DNA of 64,000 bases from Geodermatophilus sabuli. GTDB taxonomy: Bacteria > Actinomycetota > Actinomycetes > Mycobacteriales > Geodermatophilaceae. The notes beneath the pieces are model-generated. The model was not told the origin of the DNA and did not search any database. It saw nothing but the letters and a program-made list of their open reading frames with translations. Position 1 is the stretch's first letter. Every line of letters starts with the position of its first letter. The stretch lies in the NCBI RefSeq assembly GCF_900215145.1, contig NZ_OBDO01000010.1, forward strand, positions 62,001 through 126,000, given 5' to 3'. A program made the position numbers and the translations under genes. Below are positions 32,642 through 44,345 of the stretch, in pieces.

Positions 32642-33418
32642 GTGCCGCCACCGTCCGTGCTGCCACCGACCTCGTCCCGCTGGCTGCGCGCCGGCGCGGT
32701 CCTCGCCGCCCAGCGGCTGCGGCCCCCCGTCGGCAGTGCACGGCGGCGGGCCGTCTGCGGGGCGGCCCGGCTGCTCGCCGGCCTGGGGCTGCGGGTCGAC
32801 GTCCGGCCGCCGGCGGTGCCCTGGCCCCGTACCGGTCCCGGCCCCGGCGCCCTCCTGGTGACCAACTCGGTGTCGCCGCTGGACCCCCTGGTGCTGCTCA
32901 CCGCCGTCCCCGGGGTCGTCATCGCCACGGCCGGTCCCCAGCGCGTCGCCGGGGTGCCCTGCCCCACCGTCCCGGCCACCGTGGCCGGCGTCCGCGCCGC
33001 CCTGGCCCGCGGGACGTCGGTCGTCATCCGGCCCGAGCAGCCGGCCGGCGGGCGGGCGGCGCTGGGCCGGTTCTCCCCCGAGCTGTTCGCCGCCGCCCTC
33101 GCCACCGGCGCCCCGGTGTGCCCGGTGGCGCTGCGCTACGGCGGGGACGGTGGCGCCCCGCCCCCGGCTCCCGGCGGCCGCACGCTGCTCGCGGCGCTGC
33201 GCTGGATCGGCGCCACGCGGGACGTCGTCGTGGCGGTCCGGCCGCTGCCGGCGCTCGGCTCGTCCGGTGCGACCGCCACCGAACTGGCGGCGCTGGCCGA
33301 GTACGCGGTGGCCGCCGTCCTCGAGGCGCCGCTGCCCGCCCGCCCGGGTGGCCTCGCTGCCGGGCCCCGCCCCGAGCCCGCGCGGCGTGTGGGGCAGCAA
33401 AGCCGCCCTACTCGGTGA
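32642..33418 (+). CDS. PlsC-like acyltransferase lacking catalytic His
   Basis: This 258-residue protein aligns in layout with 1-acylglycerol-3-phosphate acyltransferases: an N-terminal helix, block I at 75-81, block III near 131 and VCPVALRY near 159-166. The H-x4-D motif is replaced by NSVSPLD, so Ser76 stands where His is needed, and the EGTRS block reads PEQPAGG. It is probably not an acyltransferase, or uses other residues. GTG at 32642 has GGAGGG 4 nt upstream. The C-terminus overlaps the convergent ABC-F gene by 11 bp. Confidence 0.7.
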   Translation: MPPPSVLPPTSSRWLRAGAVLAAQRLRPPVGSARRRAVCGAARLLAGLGLRVDVRPPAVPWPRTGPGPGALLVTNSVSPLDPLVLLTAVPGVVIATAGPQRVAGVPCPTVPATVAGVRAALARGTSVVIRPEQPAGGRAALGRFSPELFAAALATGAPVCPVALRYGGDGGAPPPAPGGRTLLAALRWIGATRDVVVAVRPLPALGSSGATATELAALAEYAVAAVLEAPLPARPGGLAAGPRPEPARRVGQQSRPTR

Positions 33419-35039
33419 CCCGCCCGTCCTCGACGGCGATCCGGCGGGTGGTCGCGACCGCGTCGAGCATCCGCCGGTCGTGGGTCACCAGCAGCAGGGT
33501 GCCGTCGTAGCCGGCCAGCGCCTGCTCCAGCTGCTCGATCGCCGGCAAGTCGAGGTGGTTGGTCGGCTCGTCGAGCACCAGCACGTTCACGCCCCGGGCC
33601 TGCAGGAGCGCCAGCCCGGCGCGGGTCCGCTCCCCGGGCGAGAGCGTGTCGGCCGGACGCAGCACGTGCTCGGCGGTCAGCCCGAACTTGGCCAGCAGGG
33701 TGCGCACCTCGGCCGTCGGCCAGTCGGGCACCTCGGCCGAGAACGCGTCGAGCAGCGTCTCCGACCCGAGGAACGCCCCGCGCGCCTGGTCGATCTCACC
33801 GATCCGCACCGACGGCCCCAGGGCGGCCCGTCCTCCGTGCAGGGGCACCCGGCCCAGCAGGGCGGCCAGCAGCGTGGACTTGCCCGAGCCGTTGGGCCCG
33901 GTGATCGCCACCCGGTCGCCCCAGTCGACCTGCAGGTCCACCGGTCCCAGGGTGAACGCGCCGCGCCGCACGACCGCCCCCGACAGCGTGGCGACGACCG
34001 CGCCCGCCCGCGGTGCGGCGGCGATCTCCATCCGCAGCTCCCACTCCTTGCGGGGCTCCTCAACCACCTCGAGCCGCTCGATGCGGCGCTCGGTCTGTCG
34101 CGCCTTGGCCGCCTGCTTCTCTGCCGTCGCCCGCTGGTGCGCCCGGATGTTCTTGTCCGGGTCGCCCTTGCGCACCGAGTTGCGCACGCCCTTCGCCATC
34201 CAGTTGCGCTGCATGCGCGCCCGGCCCTCGAGCCCGGCCTTCGTGTCGGCGTACTCCTCGAACTCCTCGCGCGCGTGCCGGCGGGCCACCTCCCGCTCGA
34301 CGAGGTAGGCCTCGTAGCCGCCGTCGTGGACCCGCACCAGCTGCTGGGCGAGGTCGAGCTCGACCACCCGCGTGACGGTGCGGGCGAGGAACTCCCGGTC
34401 GTGGCTGACCACCACGATCCCGCCTCGGGCGGAGGTGACGAAGCGCTCCAGCTGCTCCAGCCCCGCCAGGTCCAGGTCGTTGGTCGGCTCGTCGAGCAGC
34501 AGGACGTCGTAGCGCGACAGGAGCAGACCGGCCAGCCCCACCCGGGCGGCCTGCCCGCCGGAGAGGCCGGCCACCGGGGCTCCCAGTGACACCCCCGGCG
34601 CCACCTCGGTGACGACCTGCTCGGCGCGCTCGTCGAGATCCGCGCCGCCGAGCGCCAGCCAGCGCTCCAGCGCCTCGGCGTAAGCGTCCCCGGCGCCGTC
34701 GCCACCGGCGGTGAGAGCCTCGGTGGCGGCGTCGAGGGCGGCCTGCGCGGCGCCCACGCCGGTGCGGCGGGCCAGCGCGGCGCGCACCGTCTCCCCCGGC
34801 CGGCGCTCGTGCTCCTGGGGCAGGTACCCGAGGGTGGCCGTCGGCGGGCTGACCGTCACGCTGCCGGACTCGGCCGGCAGCTCACCGGCGAGCGTGCGCA
34901 GCAGCGTCGACTTCCCCGCGCCGTTGACGCCGACGAGACCGACCACGTCCCCCGGCGCGACGACGAGGTCGAGGTCGCTGAACAGGACACGGGCACCGTG
35001 GCCGGCGGCCAGCCCGCGGGCGACGAGGGTGGCACTCAC
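33408..35039 (-). CDS. ABC-F family ATPase
   Basis: This 543-residue protein has two ABC domains and no membrane segments. Walker A motifs are VGVNGAGKSTLLRTLAG and TGPNGSGKSTLLAALLG; signatures are GLSGGQAARVGLAGLLLSRY and LSPGERTRAGLALLQ; both Walker B motifs read LLLDEPTNDLDL and LVLDEPTNHLDL. The linker between them is Arg/Lys-rich (RARMQRNWMAKGVRNSVRKG). ABC-F proteins act on the ribosome E site in stalling relief or antibiotic protection. GTG at 35039 is chosen because VSATLVARGLAAGHG begins the first domain. Confidence 0.92.
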   Translation of the reverse strand: MSATLVARGLAAGHGARVLFSDLDLVVAPGDVVGLVGVNGAGKSTLLRTLAGELPAESGSVTVSPPTATLGYLPQEHERRPGETVRAALARRTGVGAAQAALDAATEALTAGGDGAGDAYAEALERWLALGGADLDERAEQVVTEVAPGVSLGAPVAGLSGGQAARVGLAGLLLSRYDVLLLDEPTNDLDLAGLEQLERFVTSARGGIVVVSHDREFLARTVTRVVELDLAQQLVRVHDGGYEAYLVEREVARRHAREEFEEYADTKAGLEGRARMQRNWMAKGVRNSVRKGDPDKNIRAHQRATAEKQAAKARQTERRIERLEVVEEPRKEWELRMEIAAAPRAGAVVATLSGAVVRRGAFTLGPVDLQVDWGDRVAITGPNGSGKSTLLAALLGRVPLHGGRAALGPSVRIGEIDQARGAFLGSETLLDAFSAEVPDWPTAEVRTLLAKFGLTAEHVLRPADTLSPGERTRAGLALLQARGVNVLVLDEPTNHLDLPAIEQLEQALAGYDGTLLLVTHDRRMLDAVATTRRIAVEDGRVTE

Positions 35040-35062
35040 ACCGCCCACCCTCTCACCGCACC

Positions 35063-36094
35063 TCAGCGCCCCTCGTCGTCCTCCCGGCCGCCGCCCAGGA
35101 CGTCGTCGGCCATCTCGTCGAGCATCGCCTCGAAGGAGCTGTCCTCCTCCCCCGGCGGGCGGCGGCGGACCAGCCACGGCTGCAGCTCCTCGTACCCGCG
35201 CACCGAGACCCGGCGCAGCGGGCGCACCCGGTACTGGGGCAGCCCTCGCAGCTGCCCCGCCAGCTCCCGGTCGACCAGCAGTGTCTCGGGGCGGGCGATG
35301 GAGGTCAGCCGGCTGGCCAGGTTGACCACCGGCGAGTAGACGTCGCCGAGGTGGGTGAGCACCGTCCCGTGGGCCGCGCCCACCCGCAACGGCGGCCGGT
35401 CCTCCGCCCGCCAGACCCGGGGCAGCTCCAGCCCGATCTCCACCGCGTCGACGGCCGAGGAGGCGGTGTAGAGGACGCCGTCCCCGACGCTCTTCACCAC
35501 CCGGCCGTGGGAGCGCGCGATCACCTCGGCCGCCGTGGCCTCGAAGTCCTCGACCATCTCGCCGAGCTCGCGCGCGCTCATGCCCTGGCTGCGGGAGGTG
35601 TAGCCGACCAGGTCGGCGAAGCCGACGGAGAGTTCACGCCGGTCCCCCGCGCCGGCGGCAGCCAGCAGCCGCTCGGCGTTGGCCGCCAGGTGTCGCCGCC
35701 ACACGTAGTCCTGCACCGCCCGCAACAGGGGCAGCAGTCGCCGGGTGCTCTCCGCGGCACGCTCCCAGGCGACCACCCCCGGCTGGTCGGCGTCGCGGGT
35801 CAGCGCCTCGGCGAGCATGTCGGTCTGCCAGTCGGCCAGCCGGGCCAGTGACTGCGCCATGGCCCGCGCGATGGAGGCCTCGGTGCCCTCGTCGACGAAG
35901 CCCGCGTCGATCAGCGACGACAGCAGTCCCAGGGCCTGGACGTCGGCGTCGGTGAAGACGAGGTCGTCGTCGGCCGCGTCGGGGAAGCCCAGCGCTCGCC
36001 ACAGCCGCTGGGTGCGGTGGGCCGACATGCCGGCCTGCTCCGCCACCTGCAGCCGGGTGTAGCGACGCGGCCCGCCGAGCAGCAGCCGTTCCAT
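35063..36094 (-). CDS. Class III adenylate cyclase with N-terminal regulatory domain
   Basis: This 343-residue protein has an N-terminal regulatory region (about 8-110) with the MerR-like YTRLQVAEQAGMSAHRTQRL and helices ending at DYVWRRHLAANAER, and a catalytic domain at about 155-320. Metal and substrate motifs are VGFADLVGYTSRSQGMSARE and VVKSVGDGVLYTASSAVDAV. The layout is that of the pH-sensing Rv1264/Rv2212 type. Start ATG 36094 lacks a clear Shine-Dalgarno; the frame is open 19 codons further to a CTG at 36151. Confidence 0.88.
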   Translation of the reverse strand: MERLLLGGPRRYTRLQVAEQAGMSAHRTQRLWRALGFPDAADDDLVFTDADVQALGLLSSLIDAGFVDEGTEASIARAMAQSLARLADWQTDMLAEALTRDADQPGVVAWERAAESTRRLLPLLRAVQDYVWRRHLAANAERLLAAAGAGDRRELSVGFADLVGYTSRSQGMSARELGEMVEDFEATAAEVIARSHGRVVKSVGDGVLYTASSAVDAVEIGLELPRVWRAEDRPPLRVGAAHGTVLTHLGDVYSPVVNLASRLTSIARPETLLVDRELAGQLRGLPQYRVRPLRRVSVRGYEELQPWLVRRRPPGEEDSSFEAMLDEMADDVLGGGREDDEGR

Positions 36095-36154
36095 CGCCTC
36101 GCGGGCGTCGGGTGCGCCCGGAGCGACGTCGTCGGGGCCGGTCTCGGGCAGGGC

Positions 36155-36619
36155 TCAGCCCGTGGTGTGGACGACCAGCACGTCGACGTCGGACCGGCGG
36201 GTCACGTCGGAGGGGACCGACCCCAGCAGCCGGCCCTTGATGCTGTTGAGTCCCCGGTTGCCGATGACGAGCAGGTCGGCCTGCTCCCGCTTGACGACGT
36301 CGAGGAGGGCCTCGACCGGAGAGCCGACGACGGCGATCGGGTGGACGTCGGTCGCCCCGCCGGCGCGGGCCCGCTCCGCGGCGGTGCGCACGGTGTCCTC
36401 GGCGGGGCGCGAACCGATGACCTGGTAGGCGTCGTCGCCGAGCACCTCCTGTGCGCGGCGGACCTCACGGTCGTCGGCGCGCGGCGGCAGGTAGGCGCAG
36501 ACGATGACCAGGCGAGCGGCGCAGGCCCCGGCGAGCGCGCCGGCCCGGCGCACCGCCCGCAGCGACGACTCCGACCCGTCGGTCCCGACGACCACCGTGC
36601 GATACGCGCTCACGGGCAC
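36155..36619 (-). CDS. Universal stress protein UspA
   Basis: This 154-residue single-domain Usp has the N-terminal YRTVVVGTDGSESSLRAVRR and the C-terminal ATP loop VIGNRGLNSIKGRLLGSVPS, followed by VDVLVVHTTG. The G-2X-G-9X-G-S/T pattern indicates ATP binding. It lies just upstream of the adenylate cyclase on the same strand, 60 nt apart, so both may be co-expressed under stress. Two GTG codons (36619 and 36613) are possible starts. Confidence 0.9.
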   Translation of the reverse strand: MPVSAYRTVVVGTDGSESSLRAVRRAGALAGACAARLVIVCAYLPPRADDREVRRAQEVLGDDAYQVIGSRPAEDTVRTAAERARAGGATDVHPIAVVGSPVEALLDVVKREQADLLVIGNRGLNSIKGRLLGSVPSDVTRRSDVDVLVVHTTG

Positions 36620-36770
36620 GGAACCTACCTGCTCGGCACCGTCTCGGTGTGCGGAGGGTCACGACGGCGCCCGCGGGGCAGCGGCCCGCCACGCCCGGCG
36701 GGACTCCCGTCCCGTCGGCGGGGTGCGCTTGGATGGTCGTACCGTCGGCACCCGACACGAGGAGCGCGTC

Positions 36771-37760
36771 ATCCCCACCGGTACCACCGCCCACCTCGAA
36801 CCCGTGCGGGTCGAGGTCCGCGGACTCACCAAGGACTTCGGGCCCGTCCGTGCCGTCGACGACCTCACCTTCACCGTCGAACCCGCCTCCGTCACCGGCT
36901 TCCTCGGCCCCAACGGGGCCGGCAAGACGACGACGATGCGCATGGTGCTCGGCCTCGAGCGCCCGGACTCCGGGACGGCGACGTTCAACGGCGCCACCTA
37001 CGCCTCCCTCGCCGCCCCGGTACGCACCGTGGGGGCGGTCCTCGAGACGGCCTTCCACCCGGCGCGCTCCGGCCGCAACCACCTGCGCGTGTACTGCCGC
37101 GCCGCCGGGCTGCCGGTCTCCCGGGCCGACGACGTGCTGGTCCAGGTCGGCCTGGCCGACGCGGGCGGGCGCCGGGCGGGCGGCTACTCCCTCGGCATGC
37201 GCCAGCGCCTGGCCCTGGCCACGGCGCTCCTGGGCGACCCGTCGGTGCTCGTCCTCGACGAGCCGGCCAACGGTCTGGACCCCGAGGGGATCCAGTGGCT
37301 GCGCGGCTTCATCCGCCACCTGGCCCACGACCAGGGCCGGACGGTCCTGGTCTCCAGCCACCTGCTGTCGGAGATGGAGCACACCGCCGACCGCGTGGTG
37401 ATCGTCGGCGCCGGGCGCCTGGTCCGGGAGGGCTCGATCGCCGAGCTGCGCTCGGGCGCGCAGGGTGAGGGCGCGGTCCTCGTCCGCAGCCCCGAGACCA
37501 CCCGGCTGGCCGAGGTCCTGGGCGCTGCCGGGCTCGGCGTGCGCCCCGGCGGCGACGGGCTGGTGACGGTCACCGGCTCGACGCCGGCCGACGTCGGCGC
37601 CCGCGCCTTCCAGGCCGGCATCGAACTGCACGAGCTGCGGGCGGAGTCCAGCGGGCTGGAGGAGCTGTACTTCCGGCTCACCGCCGGCCAGGAGCAGTAC
37701 GCCGCCTCCACCACCGACACGACGACCACCGGCACGACGACGCAGGGAGCCGCACGATGA
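36771..37760 (+). CDS. ABC transporter ATP-binding protein with candidate ATC start
   Basis: This ABC-2 type ATPase of about 319-329 residues has the Walker A GFLGPNGAGKTTTMRMVLGL, signature GYSLGMRQRLALATALLGDP and Walker B VLVLDEPANGLDPEGI. The C-terminal Thr-rich tail is low-complexity. GAGGAG at 36759-36764 is 6 nt from an in-frame ATC at 36771. The next normal start, GTG at 36804 (VRVEVRGLTKDFG), has no ribosome-binding site but gives a typical family N-terminus. If ATC is not used the start is 36804. It overlaps the permease gene by 4 nt. Confidence 0.88.
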   Translation: MPTGTTAHLEPVRVEVRGLTKDFGPVRAVDDLTFTVEPASVTGFLGPNGAGKTTTMRMVLGLERPDSGTATFNGATYASLAAPVRTVGAVLETAFHPARSGRNHLRVYCRAAGLPVSRADDVLVQVGLADAGGRRAGGYSLGMRQRLALATALLGDPSVLVLDEPANGLDPEGIQWLRGFIRHLAHDQGRTVLVSSHLLSEMEHTADRVVIVGAGRLVREGSIAELRSGAQGEGAVLVRSPETTRLAEVLGAAGLGVRPGGDGLVTVTGSTPADVGARAFQAGIELHELRAESSGLEELYFRLTAGQEQYAASTTDTTTTGTTTQGAAR

Positions 37761-38512
37761 CCGCCCTCGTCCGCGCCGAGTGGACCAAGCTGTTCACCAC
37801 CCGCGTCTGGATCGGGCTGCTGCTCGGGGCCTGCGTGATGGTCGCCGGGTTCGCCGTGCTCTTCACCTCCTTCGCCGGCGACGCCCAGAGCGGCCTGCCG
37901 GGGGTGGGCACGGAGGCGTACGAGGAGCTCATCCTGGCCACCGCGGCCAACGTCACGGTGCTGTTCCTCATCCTCGGGATCATCGGGATGACCCAGGAGT
38001 ACCGGCACCGCACCGCCACCCCGACGTTCCTCACCACCCCCCGCCGCGGTCGCGTCGTGATCGCGAAGCTGGTCGGCTACGCGCTGGCCGCGGTGCCGTT
38101 CGCGCTGGCCGTCCTGGCCGTCAACTACCTGGTCGTGCTCGTCTACGCCGGGGCCAAGGGCGCGGCGCCGTCCCTGACCGGGGACAACCTGCGGATCCTG
38201 GCCAGCAGCGGCCTGGCACTGGTCATCTACGCCGTCATCGGCGTCGGGCTGGGCGCCCTGCTACGCAACCAGGTGGGCGCGATCGTCGGCGGGCTGGTCT
38301 ACCTGTTCGTCGTCGAGCCGATCATCCGGTCGATCCCCGCGACGGCACCGGCGTACAAGTGGCTGCCCGGCGGCGGGCTGGAGGCCATGACCGCGACCTT
38401 CCAGGGCCCCGACCTCCTCGAGCCCTGGCAGGGGGCCGTCCTGCTGCTCGGTTACGGTCTGGTCGCCGCCCTGTTGGGCACTCTGCTGGCCGTCCGGCGC
38501 GACGTCGCCTGA
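37757..38512 (+). CDS. ABC-2 type transporter permease
   Basis: This 251-residue membrane protein has six predicted helices, the first at RVWIGLLLGACVMVAGFAVL and the last at AVLLLGYGLVAALLGTLLAV. Between them EYRHRTATPTFLTTPRRGRV is the cytosolic coupling segment common to ABC-2 exporters. It is coupled to the ATPase by ATGA. The pair probably forms a homodimeric exporter of a drug or lipid; nothing shows the substrate. Confidence 0.88.
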   Translation: MTALVRAEWTKLFTTRVWIGLLLGACVMVAGFAVLFTSFAGDAQSGLPGVGTEAYEELILATAANVTVLFLILGIIGMTQEYRHRTATPTFLTTPRRGRVVIAKLVGYALAAVPFALAVLAVNYLVVLVYAGAKGAAPSLTGDNLRILASSGLALVIYAVIGVGLGALLRNQVGAIVGGLVYLFVVEPIIRSIPATAPAYKWLPGGGLEAMTATFQGPDLLEPWQGAVLLLGYGLVAALLGTLLAVRRDVA

Positions 38513-38552
38513 GCCCGCCCGCACGTCCCGAGACCAGGAACGGGGATCCCCG

Positions 38553-39362
38553 ATGACCGTCCGCATGACCGCGCAGCGGCTGGGCCGGCTGATCGCCGAC
38601 GGCGACGCCGACGCCGTCCGCACGGCCGTCGCCGAGGCGCCACGGCTGCTGTCCACCACGCTCGAGCGCGGCGGCCAGGGCGGGTGGACGCCCCTGCACC
38701 TCGCCGTCGCCGAGGGGCAGGCGGAGGTGGTCCGGGTACTGGTCGCCGCGGGCGCCGACCTCGGCGCGCGCACCGAGCACGACCGGACACCGCTGCACAC
38801 CGCGCTGGAGTTCGCACCGGACCTCGTAGCGGTGCTGCGCGAGCTGGGTGCCCCGGTGGACGCCCCGACCGCCGCCTACCTCGACGACGTCGACCAGCTG
38901 ACCACCGAGCTCGACCGGGGTGCGCCCCTCGCCGACCCGGTCACCGGTGTGGACCTGCTGACGTGGGCCGCCGCGGGTGGCGCGGCCGGCGCGGCGCGGC
39001 TCCTGCTCGACCGGGGCGCCGACGTCGACGGCGGAGCGCTGCACGCCGCGGCGACCAGCCGGCGCCTGACCCTGGTCCGCCTGCTGCTGGACGCCGGCGC
39101 CGACGCCAACCGGCGCGACCCCGACACCGGCCGGTCACCGCTGCACGCCGCGGTGGCCGCGGGGGTGGACGGCGACGCGCCCGAGGTGGTGCGCGCCCTG
39201 CTCGACGCCGGGGCCGACGTCAACGCGACGACGAACGACGGCGCCAGCGCCCTGGACATGAGCCGGGTGGCCGCGGCCAGGGCCAGGCGCACCGACGCAG
39301 GCCAGGCGACCGCCCACGATGCCCTGGCCGACCTGCTCGTGGCCCGCGGTGCCACCGACTGA
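38553..39362 (+). CDS. Ankyrin repeat protein
   Basis: This 269-residue protein consists of about six ankyrin units from residue 45 on. Clear ones are GWTPLHLAVAEGQAEVVRVL, AGADLGARTEHDRTPLHTAL, GGALHAAATSRRLTLVRLLL and GRSPLHAAVAAGVDGDAPEV. No signal peptide or membrane segment is seen, so it is cytosolic. Ankyrin proteins mediate protein contacts; the partner is unknown. It stands alone between the ABC exporter and kgd. Confidence 0.88.
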   Translation: MTVRMTAQRLGRLIADGDADAVRTAVAEAPRLLSTTLERGGQGGWTPLHLAVAEGQAEVVRVLVAAGADLGARTEHDRTPLHTALEFAPDLVAVLRELGAPVDAPTAAYLDDVDQLTTELDRGAPLADPVTGVDLLTWAAAGGAAGAARLLLDRGADVDGGALHAAATSRRLTLVRLLLDAGADANRRDPDTGRSPLHAAVAAGVDGDAPEVVRALLDAGADVNATTNDGASALDMSRVAAARARRTDAGQATAHDALADLLVARGATD

Positions 39363-39442
39363 GAGTCCCACCCGATGCCCCCCACCCGCCCCGGGCCCGC
39401 CGACGCGCCGCTGCACGGCCGGTCAGGGCCCCGGGACGGGCG

Positions 39443-39448
39443 TAGACT
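39443..39448 (+). promoter_or_regulatory. Candidate -10 box of kgd
   Basis: TAGACT lies 52 nt before the kgd start in the 137-bp spacer after the ankyrin gene. A purine-rich GAAGAAGG precedes the GTG. No strong -35 hexamer is visible. Confidence 0.45.
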
Positions 39449-39499
39449 GACCGCCCGGTCCAGAGACGTCCACCGACGACGAAGAAGGCACTCGACCCC

Positions 39500-43381
<3,882 letters not shown>

Positions 43382-43437
43382 CCCCCCGCGCTCCCTGCCG
43401 ACGCCCGGCCGCCGACCCAGTCGGTGGCCGGGCGTCG

Positions 43438-43443
43438 TAGGTT
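43438..43443 (+). promoter_or_regulatory. Leaderless-type -10 box of the DUF6104 gene
   Basis: TAGGTT ends 7 nt before the GTG at 43451, so transcription would begin at or next to the start codon. There is no ribosome-binding site between them. Confidence 0.5.
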
Positions 43444-43450
43444 CTGGGGC

Positions 43451-43633
43451 GTGTACTTCACCGACCGCGGTCTCGAGGAGCTCGCCGAGCGGCGGGGCGA
43501 GGAGCAGGTCACCCTCGCCTGGCTCGCGGACCAGATGCAGGCGTTCGTCGACCAGCACCCGGACTTCGAGGTGCCGGTGGAGCGGCTGGCGACCTGGCTG
43601 GCCCGCGGCGGCACCGAGGACGACGACGACTGA
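43451..43633 (+). CDS. DUF6104 family protein
   Basis: This 60-residue cytosolic protein begins VYFTDRGLEELAERRGEEQV and continues TLAWLADQMQAFVDQHPDFE, with an acidic tail. I recognise it as the short DUF6104 family that sits directly downstream of kgd in many actinobacteria. The function is unknown, but its constant position suggests a link to 2-oxoglutarate metabolism. A -10-like box 7 nt before the GTG suggests its own leaderless transcript. Confidence 0.82.
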   Translation: MYFTDRGLEELAERRGEEQVTLAWLADQMQAFVDQHPDFEVPVERLATWLARGGTEDDDD

Positions 43634-43646
43634 GCCCCGTCTGGTG

Positions 43647-43824
43647 GCGGTGTCGTGAGGAGTGGGGGCCGGAGGCTCCCGCGATCGAACGACGAGGGGG
43701 CTCAGCGCGGCCGGGGGACGCCACCTGGCGGCGGTGTCGTGAGGAGTGGGGGCCGGAGGCTCCCGCGATCGAACGACGAGGGGGCTCAGCGCGGCCGGGG
43801 GACGCCACCTGGCGGCGGTGTCGT
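43647..43824. repeat. 84-bp tandem repeat (about 2.1 copies)
   Basis: Two consecutive 84-bp units (43647-43730 and 43731-43814) are nearly identical, and 10 bp of a third follow (43815-43824). Each unit holds GGAGTGGGGGCCGGAGGCTC and CGATCGAACGACGAGGGGGC, plus the inverted pair CGCCA/TGGCG. 84 is a multiple of 3, and a minus-strand frame stays open across it, but it encodes no recognisable protein. It lies downstream of DUF6104 and just before the next promoter. Confidence 0.85.
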
Positions 43825-43845
43825 TCGGTAGGACGACGGAGTGCA

Positions 43846-43851
43846 TAGCGT
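43846..43851 (+). promoter_or_regulatory. Leaderless-type -10 box of the membrane protein at 43858
   Basis: TAGCGT ends 6 nt before the ATG at 43858, with only GGGGGC between. This spacing fits transcription starting at the A of the start codon. Confidence 0.5.
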
Positions 43852-43857
43852 GGGGGC

Positions 43858-44280
43858 ATGGGCACCGTTCTCGCCGTCCTGCACGTCGTCTCCGCCGTCT
43901 TCCTCATCGGGCCTATGGCCCTGCTCCCGCAGACCGCCCTGCGCGCGGTGCGGGCGGGCAACGGGCCGATGGTCGAGCTGCTCACCCGCTCGACGAAGGT
44001 CTTCACGTGGGCCTCGCTGGCGGTCGCCGTCTTCGGTTTCGGCGTCTCGGGCATCGAGGGGATCCCGCTGTCGCGGACCTGGCTGTGGCTGTCGATCGCG
44101 CTGTACCTGGTCGCGCTGGTGCTCAGCCTGGTGCTGGTCGTCCCCTCGCTCACCCGGGCGGCGGCGGAGCTGACCGGGGGCCGGTCCGCCACGGCGCTGT
44201 ACGGCCGGATCGCCGCCGGGTCGGGCGTCGTCTCGCTGCTGCTGCTCGCCGTGACCGTCCTGATGGTCTGGAAGCCGTGA
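43858..44280 (+). CDS. DUF2269-like integral membrane protein
   Basis: This 140-residue protein has four predicted helices at about 3-24 (TVLAVLHVVSAVFLIGPMAL), 45-65, 75-100 (WLWLSIALYLVALVLSLVLV) and 118-138. The early His in the first helix and the four-helix layout resemble the DUF2269/CopD-like group, some of which bind heme. The assignment is by shape, and the function is unknown. It is probably leaderless and precedes the metal-dependent hydrolase. Confidence 0.6.
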   Translation: MGTVLAVLHVVSAVFLIGPMALLPQTALRAVRAGNGPMVELLTRSTKVFTWASLAVAVFGFGVSGIEGIPLSRTWLWLSIALYLVALVLSLVLVVPSLTRAAAELTGGRSATALYGRIAAGSGVVSLLLLAVTVLMVWKP

Positions 44281-44345
44281 CCGGACCGACACGCCCGGGC
44301 GGCCGGATCCCCCGCTGACGGGCGGGACGACGGGACGCTGCGTCC

